From Mariprofundus ferrooxydans PV-1 (lineage in GTDB: Bacteria; Pseudomonadota; Zetaproteobacteria; Mariprofundales; Mariprofundaceae), in NCBI RefSeq assembly GCF_000153765.1, contig NZ_DS022295.1, positions 814,887-878,886 on the forward strand: a stretch of 64,000 bases of DNA, written 5' to 3'. The notes beneath the pieces were generated by a model that did not search any database, was not told where the DNA came from, and was given only the letters and a program-made list of their open reading frames with translations. Of the stretch, positions 1 through 7,024 are shown one piece after another. The stretch's first letter is position 1. Every line of letters begins with the position of its first letter. A program made the position numbers and the translations under genes.

Positions 1-124
1 GATACAGTAGTCGCTGTAAGCCATAGTCGGTCAGAATACGGTTGAAATTGACCTTCTGCTCACGCGAGATATTCAGCAGTCGTTGCCGAATTGAGGCTGC
101 CGTATTTGTGCCTTTGCCGCTCAT
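1..124 (-). CDS. AbiEii-type nucleotidyltransferase toxin, N-terminal part (cut by window edge)
   Basis: Only the first 41 residues lie in the window. They read like the start of AbiEii toxins, with an N-terminal stretch resembling LLN-SRE-x-FN followed by a Y-L-RLLYR segment. The family is a GTP-binding nucleotidyltransferase that arrests growth. The ATG at 124 overlaps the stop codon of the upstream antitoxin gene by four bases (ATGA), the usual coupling in abiE operons. Function is inferred from this N-terminus and from the partner gene; the catalytic motifs are outside the window. Confidence 0.72.
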   Translation of the reverse strand, partial: MSGKGTNTAASIRQRLLNISREQKVNFNRILTDYGLQRLLY

Positions 125-741
125 GCGATGAGCGTCTCAAGGTATGGCCGCATGACATTCTGAACGCGGCAAATGACAGCATACTTCTGAATTTCGTCCA
201 TTGTGAATTTCCTTGCCTTCCAGCCATCCTTCAGAGCCTCGATGGCCACATCCAGGCCGATCTTGTTTCTGTATTTGAAACAGTCGGCAACCGTCTTTGC
301 AGGATTATAAACAGGAATGGAAACTCCATCGATCACGCGATGTTCGATGCCGCTCTTAAGGGCGTCTCCTGAGAACCGTACGATCCGGATCGGAAGATCT
401 TTTACCTGTGGCAGCCAATCTTTCCGATCAATCGCCAGCCAGACTTCAAAGGGTGCCTGTGTCGTCAGCTCATGCATGGCCAGTGCAGAAAGCAAACATA
501 CCGTACCCTTGGGAATCCGCTTGCAGACCTCTACGACAGTCTGTTTCTCTGAAAGCTCTGCATTGGCCGCCATATATATGCCCCGAGAAGAGCGAAGGAG
601 GATTCCACGTTCATAAAGGCGACTCAGATAACGGCGTGGAATGTTGTACGCATCAAGATCACGAGGGCGAATCATACCGCGCTCTTTAAGTAGCGATAGA
701 ATTCGTTCTGTAGCTGTCTGACCACTTTTTGTTCGTCCCAT
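121..741 (-). CDS. AbiEi-type antitoxin / winged-helix autorepressor
   Basis: A 206-residue protein with an N-terminal winged helix-turn-helix (about residues 10-60, including RPRDLDAYNIPRRYLSRLYE and RSSRGIYM) and a C-terminal AbiEi domain (LSALAMHELTTQAP, then a YNPAKTVADCFKYRNK segment). AbiEi proteins neutralise the AbiEii nucleotidyltransferase and repress their own promoter. Size, domain order and the ATGA overlap with the following abiEii fragment match a type IV toxin-antitoxin operon. Such modules stabilise mobile elements and can abort phage infection; both roles are inferred here. Confidence 0.85.
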   Translation of the reverse strand: MGRTKSGQTATERILSLLKERGMIRPRDLDAYNIPRRYLSRLYERGILLRSSRGIYMAANAELSEKQTVVEVCKRIPKGTVCLLSALAMHELTTQAPFEVWLAIDRKDWLPQVKDLPIRIVRFSGDALKSGIEHRVIDGVSIPVYNPAKTVADCFKYRNKIGLDVAIEALKDGWKARKFTMDEIQKYAVICRVQNVMRPYLETLIA

Positions 742-843
742 AACCTTGGCCTTTGATAGTAAGTGCCGATACTTTAGGACAGCATGACGAGAATAACAAC
801 CAGTAATGCGTGGCTAGGTTGATCCCAGATACTCATTGGGACC

Positions 844-2136
844 CTAACGTAATAGATAGGCCAGTCTGTCTGCCTCTACAGGTTGGCTAAACAAATATCC
901 CTGGATCATTTCACAGCCAAATGTTTTCAGTAGATCCGCCTGTTGCTGATGCTCCACACCTTCAGCTACGACGAGTAAATCGAACTCATGAGCAAGCGCG
1001 ATCATTGCTTTAACAAGTTTTTTGTCGCGTTTGCTTTTCAGAATTTCGCCAATGAACCTGCGATCAATTTTTAGCTCGGTCGCGGGTAAATCACTCAAAT
1101 ACGCCATCGAGGAATAACCAGTACCAAAATCATCAATCGCCACACCAAAGCCCTGATCGCGAAGAAAGCTTAACCTCTCAATGGCCAGTGTTGCGTGTTT
1201 CATCACGGCGCTTTCCGTCACTTCTATGATAACCTGGCTCTTGTCGACTTTTCGGGAATCAAAAGCGTCTACAATGAAAGCCGCGATTGATTTATCCAGC
1301 AGATCACGTGTTGAAATATTTATTGCCACTTTTACCTGGATGCCCTGATGTCGCCATTCAAGCATTTGACGAGCAACTTCTGTAACTACCCAACGAGTGA
1401 TTTCACAGATTAAGCCGGTTTTTTCTGCAATGGGGATAAACACATCAGGGGTAATGCCGGAATCAGGCCAGCGCAATAACGCCTCAACACTTCGGATTTC
1501 CCCTGATTGTAAATCTACTTTTGGCTGATAGTTCAGTGTGAGCTCACCATTGCGAACCGCGTGCCGTAAACGCCCAAATACCTCCATATGAAATGATGCG
1601 GAGCGATCCGCAACTCCGTCATGATACACAACCGGAATATGCTCTGCCTTTGCCTGCTTGACCGCTTTCAGAGCCCCTCTGATCAACTCCTCCGCATTAT
1701 TACAGTGGGTTGGATACGATGCGACTCCAATCATGACACCAATATTGATACAAAGCTCGCCGACCTCGATGGGGGCTTCCAGTGCGTTTGTCACTTTCTC
1801 AATGACTATTGATGCTTCGTCGTCGCCAACCGTTGGCATCAAGACCGCGAATTCATCTGCGTCCATTCGGACGACTGTATCGGATTCCCGGACGCTGGCC
1901 ACAAGGCGCTTTGCAATCTGCTTCAGCACCTCATCGCCAATTTTGTAGCCAAACAGATGATCAATATCTGACATGGGAAAGGGATCGAGATGAAATAGCG
2001 AAACCTGGGTGCCGTTTCGTCTTGCATGCGCCAATTCCAACTCAATCATGTCGTGCAACAGCAACCTCGAAGGCAGCCCCGTCAGGTTGTCATGCAATAA
2101 TTTGACTACGTTCGCCTCTGACATGTTTTTTGTCAT
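844..2136 (-). CDS. c-di-GMP phosphodiesterase with degenerate GGDEF and intact-looking EAL domain
   Basis: 430 residues. The GGDEF-like domain (about 12-170) carries MDADEF at 91-96 in place of GG[DE]EF, so cyclase activity is unlikely. The EAL domain (about 185-430) has EALLRW at 218, an asparagine in NIS at about 274, EVTES at 304-308 and DDFGTG at 335-340, which fits an active phosphodiesterase. There is no membrane segment or sensor domain, so input probably comes from the kinase encoded immediately upstream: the two genes overlap by four bases (ATGA at 2133-2136). Substrate assignment is from the family. Confidence 0.88.
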   Translation of the reverse strand: MTKNMSEANVVKLLHDNLTGLPSRLLLHDMIELELAHARRNGTQVSLFHLDPFPMSDIDHLFGYKIGDEVLKQIAKRLVASVRESDTVVRMDADEFAVLMPTVGDDEASIVIEKVTNALEAPIEVGELCINIGVMIGVASYPTHCNNAEELIRGALKAVKQAKAEHIPVVYHDGVADRSASFHMEVFGRLRHAVRNGELTLNYQPKVDLQSGEIRSVEALLRWPDSGITPDVFIPIAEKTGLICEITRWVVTEVARQMLEWRHQGIQVKVAINISTRDLLDKSIAAFIVDAFDSRKVDKSQVIIEVTESAVMKHATLAIERLSFLRDQGFGVAIDDFGTGYSSMAYLSDLPATELKIDRRFIGEILKSKRDKKLVKAMIALAHEFDLLVVAEGVEHQQQADLLKTFGCEMIQGYLFSQPVEADRLAYLLR

Positions 2137-3911
2137 GTGACATTTCCTCTCAGCAGTTCGTGCAAAACAGAGCTCAATCGTTCGGGGCTATATGGCTTGG
2201 AAATGATGCCTTCAATAACGGATAAAACACTTTCGTCGACAACGTGGCTCTGGTCATAACCGGTCGCCAGGACAATCGGAAGACCGGGGCAGATTTTCTT
2301 GATTTGAATTGCTGCCTCCCCACCTTGAACATGAGGCATGACAACATCCATGATGACAGCCGAAATATGGTTCGCGTATTCGCGGCACAGACGAACCGCC
2401 CTGTCTCCGTCTTCTGCCACAAAAACGTTGTATCCGAGCTGTTCAAGCACTTCTCTCCCGGTTTCCCGGACAATCACGTCATCATCCACCAACAAAACAA
2501 ATTCGCCATGACCTTGATGGATAACCTCCATCTCGCCTGTTTCATCGGAAGCAGCTTCCACCAGGGGAAGAAAAAACCTGAAGGCCGTGCCGCCTCCTTC
2601 TTCACTTTCCACAGCTACAAACCCGTGATGAGACTGCACCACACCATGGACCATGGCCAAACCAAGTCCGGTCCCCTTGCCCTGTTCTTTCGTGGTGAAG
2701 AACGGCTCCATGATTCTGGAGAGGTGTTCTTTCCTGATGCCGCAACCATTATCCATGACACACAATTCAGCGTATCTGGATTCCGTGGGCTTGAACTGGC
2801 TCAAGGATGGATGCTCAGGGGTTGCGCCATCAAGTGTGACCTGGATGACTGGATGTTCCCTGCCGTCCACGGCATCCCGGGCATTGTTGATCAGGTTCAT
2901 CATGACCTGTTGCAATTGGGTGGCATCCGCGTAAGCGACCATGCGTTCATCGGTTATGTCGCAATGAAACTCGATATTCTCGGGAAGTCCGACCTGCGCG
3001 AGCTTGGATGCCTCCTTGATGAAACTGTTGATAACCAGGCTGGTTTTATTGACGGCACCCTTTCTCGCAAACGTCAGCAACTGGTTCACCATGTCTGCGG
3101 CACGAAAAGTCAGCGCCTCCATTTTGGTCAAGCGCTCATAGACCTCTTCATTATCCTTGATTTTGCCCTTTGCCAGATAAAGCTGCCCCGTCAGACCGCT
3201 CAGCATGTTGTTGAAGTCATGTGCGATCCCGCCTACAAGGGTGCCAACCGCTTCCATTTTCTGCGCATGGCGCAACTGACTTTCCAGTTCATGGCGTTTC
3301 GTGTTGTCCTGTTTAATGGTCACAAAATGGGTGATTTTTTCTGATGAAGTCAGATCGATGGGCGTGACGGTGATTTCGGCCAGATATTTCTCTCCGTTCC
3401 TTCTTTTTTCCCATTGCTCCCCCTTCCAGACGCCAAAATGCCGAATCGAACGCAGAAACTGCTCCTTCCACTCCGTGGTTGCCATATAATCTTCGATTGA
3501 GGCCACCTGTTTGCCGATGAGTTCATCGTCGCTATAGCCGGACATTTCCCGGAACGCCTGATTCACATATTCAATGGCGCCATCGCGTCTGGTGATGATA
3601 ATACCATCTCCGGCATTCTCGACGGCGCTGGCCAGCATGCCGAGTTTCGCCTGCGATGTTCTTATGGTGGACTTTAACGGACGGATAAACCAGTAATAAA
3701 GGGGAAAGGCGATAACAGCGGAAAGCAGAAAGGCGTCAGCGATTGCGAGCGGGAGAGGAGACAATACATCGTCGATGCCCAACCAGGAAAACAGGAGCAT
3801 AATGCTCACTTCCGCACTGACGATCACAGCGAGCAATTGTAACGCCACCCTCATGAACAAATCCTTGACATACTCGATCAGAAATGTTGGGGGGGGGGGT
3901 GGCATGATCAT
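2133..3911 (-). CDS. membrane PAS hybrid sensor histidine kinase with C-terminal receiver domain
   Basis: 592 residues in order: two membrane segments (about 22-46 and 52-76), a PAS domain (about 90-205), HisKA with GGIAHDFNNMLSG (phospho-acceptor His231), HATPase_c (NNARDAV, DNGCGI, GKGTGLGLAM) and a receiver domain with VDDD at about 475, phospho-acceptor Asp522 and SKP at 571-573. It should autophosphorylate and pass phosphate to its own receiver. A run of 11 C (plus-strand G at 3889-3899) lies in codons 4-8 just after the start, giving five consecutive prolines. An alternative start is Met20. Overlap with the downstream EAL gene suggests one signalling operon. Confidence 0.92.
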   Translation of the reverse strand: MIMPPPPPTFLIEYVKDLFMRVALQLLAVIVSAEVSIMLLFSWLGIDDVLSPLPLAIADAFLLSAVIAFPLYYWFIRPLKSTIRTSQAKLGMLASAVENAGDGIIITRRDGAIEYVNQAFREMSGYSDDELIGKQVASIEDYMATTEWKEQFLRSIRHFGVWKGEQWEKRRNGEKYLAEITVTPIDLTSSEKITHFVTIKQDNTKRHELESQLRHAQKMEAVGTLVGGIAHDFNNMLSGLTGQLYLAKGKIKDNEEVYERLTKMEALTFRAADMVNQLLTFARKGAVNKTSLVINSFIKEASKLAQVGLPENIEFHCDITDERMVAYADATQLQQVMMNLINNARDAVDGREHPVIQVTLDGATPEHPSLSQFKPTESRYAELCVMDNGCGIRKEHLSRIMEPFFTTKEQGKGTGLGLAMVHGVVQSHHGFVAVESEEGGGTAFRFFLPLVEAASDETGEMEVIHQGHGEFVLLVDDDVIVRETGREVLEQLGYNVFVAEDGDRAVRLCREYANHISAVIMDVVMPHVQGGEAAIQIKKICPGLPIVLATGYDQSHVVDESVLSVIEGIISKPYSPERLSSVLHELLRGNVT

Positions 3912-4045
3912 CTTATACGCGCTCCTCTATCCGCATCCAATTTGACATGGGCAAGTAACCTAAGCCTTAAGAAGAGTCAAATCCAGATCAAGAGAAACGC
4001 GAATGCGATACCAGTTCTGAATGCCGATTCAGCCCAAAACGCCTG

Positions 4046-4072
4046 AAAAAAGGCCCCCGGAAACGGGGGCCT
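4046..4072 (-). terminator. rho-independent terminator after ardC
   Basis: A 9-bp GC-rich stem (AGGCCCCCG paired with CGGGGGCCT, 4051-4072) is followed on the minus strand by six T. It begins 10 bases after the ardC stop. Confidence 0.85.
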
Positions 4073-4081
4073 GGTTTTGAA

Positions 4082-4978
4082 TTACGCTGCCTGCTTTTGT
4101 TCTTCCCGCATGGAGAGCAGAAAGTCGCAAGCCTGTTGCGCTCTGGACGCCGCCGTGAAAATGGCGCGGGAATCCGACTTAAGCAGTTCCAGCCAGCTGT
4201 CGATATACGACGCGTGCTGCAATTGCCCGGCAATGCCGGCATGAGCGCAAAGGAAGGCCGAGCCCAGTTCCGCGACCAGTTCTTCCGCCGCGTAGCTGGC
4301 GTCGCCAAAGCGACCGGATAGATCGCGGTTCAGCCGTGACTCATGGCCGGTCCAGTGCGTCAGCTCGTGGAACAGGGTGGCAAAGTAGGCATCGCGGCCT
4401 TCCTCCCCCGTCTTGTCCGTGAACGCGCGCAAGGGCGGCATCACGATCCCGTCTTCCTTCGGCATGTAGCAGGCCCTCGGCCCGAAAACCTTTTTCGCCC
4501 CGCTGCTTGTGAAGATATGCCACGCCAACTCGTACTGGTCGCCTCCATCCCACCGAGGCTTGTCCAGTCCGGGGTGGTGCAGCTTCTTCAACACGGCCTC
4601 GTCACCTTCGCATTGCTCGATATTGAACACGACGAAGGAGCGCATGATATGGATGATATCGGATATGTTTTCCTCATCATCGTCATCCGTCCTGCGCTCG
4701 ACCGTCTTCACGAAAACCACGCGGACGCCTTTCTCCCCCTTGCGAATGGAGAGACCGGCGCCCTTGGCCTGCTTGAACGTCAGCCAGCGGCTGAACTGAT
4801 AGCCGTTCTTTTCCATCGCCAGCCACAACAGCAGGACATTTACGCCGCTGTAGGGTCGCTGGCTTACGGCGTTCATCGGCACGCCGTTTGATGCGGACCA
4901 TGGCTTGACCCACGGCGCGCATCCCTTTTCAAGTTCCGCGATGATGCGGTTGGTCACATCCTCGTAGATGTTTTTCAT
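4082..4978 (-). CDS. ardC: ArdC-family antirestriction protein (ssDNA-binding plus zinc metallopeptidase fold)
   Basis: 298 residues. The N-terminus (YEDVTNRIIAELEKGCAPWV) is typical of the ArdC/DUF1738 ssDNA-binding domain, and the C-terminal half is a zincin domain with HELTHWTGH (His204, Glu205, His208). ArdC proteins carried by conjugative plasmids and ICEs bind incoming single-stranded DNA and protect it from host restriction. A strong ribosome-binding site (AAAGGAGG) precedes the ATG at 4978. It lies downstream of ssb on the same strand, an arrangement typical of an early-transfer or DNA-maintenance region. Intrinsic terminators separate the two genes, so separate transcription is possible. 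Confidence 0.88.
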   Translation of the reverse strand: MKNIYEDVTNRIIAELEKGCAPWVKPWSASNGVPMNAVSQRPYSGVNVLLLWLAMEKNGYQFSRWLTFKQAKGAGLSIRKGEKGVRVVFVKTVERRTDDDDEENISDIIHIMRSFVVFNIEQCEGDEAVLKKLHHPGLDKPRWDGGDQYELAWHIFTSSGAKKVFGPRACYMPKEDGIVMPPLRAFTDKTGEEGRDAYFATLFHELTHWTGHESRLNRDLSGRFGDASYAAEELVAELGSAFLCAHAGIAGQLQHASYIDSWLELLKSDSRAIFTAASRAQQACDFLLSMREEQKQAA

Positions 4979-4995
4979 GGCTTCCTCCTTTTGAA

Positions 4996-5037
4996 ATAAA
5001 AAGGGGGAAGCGCCCCGCAGGGGAATCGCTTCCCCCT
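4996..5037 (-). terminator. rho-independent terminator between ssb and ardC
   Basis: An 11-bp stem (arms 5002-5012 and 5027-5037, AGGGGGAAGCG and its complement) is followed on the minus strand by a T-rich tail starting TTTTTATTT. It would end transcripts from ssb or attenuate read-through into ardC. Confidence 0.7.
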
Positions 5038-5050
5038 CGGGGTTGTTGCC

Positions 5051-5065
5051 GGTTCAGACTGAACC
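5051..5065. repeat. palindromic motif copy 1, GGTTCAGACTGAACC
   Basis: Perfect palindrome around a central base, extended here to 19 bp by flanking CC/GG. It lies in the ssb-ardC intergenic region. Identical or one-base-variant copies are at 22133, 22816 and 24517, all in the ICE backbone. Confidence 0.85.
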
Positions 5066-5076
5066 GGCCATGAACG

Positions 5077-5103
5077 AAAAGGGTGTCCGAAAGACACCCT
5101 TTT
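5077..5103. terminator. bidirectional hairpin terminator downstream of ssb
   Basis: An 11-bp perfect stem AAAAGGGTGTC / GACACCCTTTT with a short loop gives a T-run on either strand. It starts 12 bases after the ssb stop. Confidence 0.75.
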
Positions 5104-5114
5104 CCGGTTGAATA

Positions 5115-5471
5115 TCAGGCGGCCTGGGTTTTCGTCGCCCCTTGATTGGACTGCTCACCCTTCCTGTAAAGAATGCGGATGGAATCCGCCACGATCTGGG
5201 TCAGCCTGACATCGCCCTCATCACCCTTGAACTGGCTGGTGTTCAGGTGTCCGAAGACCAGGACCTTGTCACCCTGGACCAGGTTGCGGCTGATATACCC
5301 TGCGGTATGCGTGAAGCCGACCACCCGGAACCAGTGCGTCTCCTGGGTCACCTCGTCACCTTCGTCCCTGTAGCTCCGGTTGTAGGCCAGGCTGAAGGAC
5401 GCGAACGTTCCCTCATCGTTGACCTTGATGTTGGCAATGTTGCCTTCGATGATGACCTGATTCTGGTTCAT
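5115..5471 (-). CDS. ssb: single-stranded DNA-binding protein (ICE-encoded)
   Basis: 118 residues with one OB fold: NQVIIEGNIANIKVNDEG, then SFSLAYNRSY, THWFRVVGF and KGDEGDVRLTQIVADSIRIL. The short C-terminus lacks the acidic DDDIPF-like tail of housekeeping SSB, so it may not recruit the usual host partners. ATG at 5471 was chosen because AAAAGGAG sits six bases upstream; a longer in-frame reading to 5555 has no support. ssb genes of this type are standard in PFGI-1/ICEclc-like elements, where they coat transferred or replicating single strands. Confidence 0.85.
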   Translation of the reverse strand: MNQNQVIIEGNIANIKVNDEGTFASFSLAYNRSYRDEGDEVTQETHWFRVVGFTHTAGYISRNLVQGDKVLVFGHLNTSQFKGDEGDVRLTQIVADSIRILYRKGEQSNQGATKTQAA

Positions 5472-5612
5472 TTGAATGCTCCTTTTCGTTCTTGAATTTC
5501 CGCGATGGAATTTTTCCCTTCGCGAACCGGGCGCGCCGGATCCCGGATTGAACATCCGAAGATCGGCGCATGTTTGGATTGGGCCTGCCGATGCGTGATG
5601 TCTGCCGTATAT

Positions 5613-5690
5613 TCAGAGGCCGAACACCACGGCCAGGGCGATCACCTGGCTCAGCAAGACGTAGATTGGAAACAGGCGCAGTTGCAGCAT
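5613..5690 (-). CDS. candidate 25-residue hydrophobic peptide
   Basis: A short reading frame begins with ATG at 5690 after a good ribosome-binding site (AAAGGAG, six bases before the ATG). It encodes MLQLRLFPIYVLLSQVIALA plus VVFGL, then TGA. The product would be a single hydrophobic segment with no tail, like small membrane peptides or type I-like toxins. It lies about 140 bases upstream of ssb on the same strand and may share its transcript. No family is recognised, and chance cannot be excluded at this length. Confidence 0.35.
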   Translation of the reverse strand: MLQLRLFPIYVLLSQVIALAVVFGL

Positions 5691-5708
5691 GTCGTACTCC
5701 TTTGAATG

Positions 5709-5757
5709 CCAAAGGGACATGACAACCGCCCCGAAGGGATGCGTGTCATCCCTTTGG
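5709..5757. repeat. bulged inverted repeat upstream of the small peptide and ssb
   Basis: Arms CCAAAGGGACATGACA (5709-5724) and TGTCATCCCTTTGG (5744-5757) pair over 14 bp with a two-base bulge and a 19-base loop. It lies just upstream of the possible ribosome-binding site at about 5700, so it could be an operator or a leader hairpin. There is no T-run, which argues against a terminator. Confidence 0.5.
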
Positions 5758-6426
5758 GAATTGAAATGTGCAGGGAAACCGGCCGTGGCCGGGATTTGCG
5801 ATTTGGAAATGCCATCAGACGATTTGAAGTTGCTTCAGTTCCACCGTAGCGGAGATTGCACCGGATTCAGCCGTAACCGAATCCCGAAGCGGGCGCAAAT
5901 AATGGCGCGGTTATAGACCGGATACGTCCCGCCTGTCAGGAAACCTGCGGAAATCTTCCACAGGGTTTGTAGGGATTCGGTGGCTGAAGGAGCGCCTGAA
6001 GTCAGTGCATTGCAGACCATACATCCGTTGCCAGCCGGCGCGTTGGCGGCGCCTGCTTGCCCACACTCCCGGGCTGCGCCTGGTTCGCCCACAGCCCCGC
6101 CCACAATCGGGCAGGGTAAATATGGCCTATCCCTGCATTTCCTCATGTGGACGGCCCCGACGCCATGTCTTCCCGTGACGATGCCACGGAGAACCGGCTT
6201 GGACGACCCTGATGGACAAGCAGGCTCAAGTTTCAAAGTCCCCGCAGGCGCGCCCATTGCCTATCCGGCAAGTCTCCCTCGCGGTCGACTTTTCCCCCGG
6301 CAAACCATGGGCGCTGCGTCTGGCTCCACGGATTCGCCAGCCGATGCCTGCTCCGGCTCGATTTCACTTTCCGGTCGCCGGGACTGCTCCCCCGTTCAAT
6401 CGGGCCTCGTTCACATCTACCCCCGA

Positions 6427-6581
6427 CCCCGACATCGGGGAGTCCGTGCAGGCGGGTCCCCCCGGCCCCCCGCCTGCACGGGGTGAGTGCAAAGCCACGC
6501 TGTTCAGCAACCGACGAGGCATCCCCGCGCTAGTGCAAGGCTCTCGCTGCGCTCGCTTTTGCCAGCACTAGCGCGGGGATG
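6427..6581. other. cluster of three hairpins, candidate oriT or replication origin
   Basis: Three inverted repeats follow each other: CCCCGA-CA-TCGGGG (6427-6440), a 13-bp perfect stem (6444-6456 with 6469-6481) and a 17-bp perfect stem (6520-6536 with 6565-6581) with a 28-base loop. None has the T-run of a terminator. Such clusters are common at oriT and single-strand origins. The gene that follows encodes a small basic HTH-like protein, and ssb/ardC lie on the other side. No nic-site consensus was recognised. Confidence 0.35.
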
Positions 6582-6709
6582 GGCGCAACACGCTTGACAA
6601 CTTCCGTTGAACAACGATTCCCGCAAAAAACCGGCCGACGTTTGACAGTGGTTTGCCGACGCCGGCCGCCACCGATCCTAGTCTTCTCCGGGTTTCCCGG
6701 GAGGTCGAC

Positions 6710-6934
6710 ATGGATTTGCAGTCCGAGTTGCAGGAGATACGGCGCACGAGAAAGCGGGCCCGGCGCAAGTCCTACCGGGCCAGCCGCCTGGACCGCTATC
6801 GCGCCGAGATTGAAGAACTGAGGCGCAAGGGAGCGTCACTGGAGGACATCCGCCTGTGGCTGCGCCGCTACAAGCGCATGCGCATTACCAGAACCGCCAT
6901 CCACTATCGATTACGACGCTGGCAAGAAAAATAA
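6710..6934 (+). CDS. small basic helix-turn-helix-like protein
   Basis: 74 residues, very rich in Arg and Lys. The C-terminal half (LRRKGASLEDIRLWLRRYKR then ITRTAIHYRLRRW) looks like a helix-turn-helix of the kind found in small ICE or plasmid DNA-binding proteins. ATG at 6710 has GGGAGG upstream; a longer in-frame reading from 6653 lacks such a site. It stands alone on the plus strand beside the hairpin cluster and points toward the 3' end of the defence operon. A role as an accessory DNA-binding factor for an origin, or as a regulator, is an inference. Confidence 0.6.
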   Translation: MDLQSELQEIRRTRKRARRKSYRASRLDRYRAEIEELRRKGASLEDIRLWLRRYKRMRITRTAIHYRLRRWQEK

Positions 6935-6951
6935 CCGCAAGAAAAATAACC
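6922..6951. repeat. two tandem copies of a 15-bp repeat
   Basis: GCAAGAAAAATAACC is repeated twice head to tail with no mismatch, covering the last codons and stop of the small HTH gene. A single duplication event explains it. Confidence 0.8.
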
Positions 6952-7024
6952 GCTATGGAACAGCGGTGGTGGGATGTATACTTGGAGGATGAGAAGGCTC
7001 TCCTCAAACTGGCTCCAGATACTA

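Larger units (their letters stand above)
5691..6709. other. gene-poor GC-rich region rich in inverted repeats
   Basis: About 1 kb in which I find no credible gene: the reading frames lack ribosome-binding sites and have composition expected of GC-rich noncoding sequence. It holds one long bulged inverted repeat (arms 5709-5724 and 5744-5757, CCAAAGGGA-type) and three successive hairpins between 6427 and 6581. Flanked by ssb and a small HTH gene, it is a plausible place for a transfer or replication origin. Confidence 0.6.

Noticed and set aside
2244-3344. A 366-residue open frame on the plus strand
   Set aside because: It lies antisense to the kinase gene, whose domains are complete; it has no ribosome-binding site and no recognisable motifs.
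5835-6571. Several overlapping frames of 100-170 residues on both strands
   Set aside because: GC-rich, low-complexity translations without ribosome-binding sites; the region is better explained as noncoding with inverted repeats.
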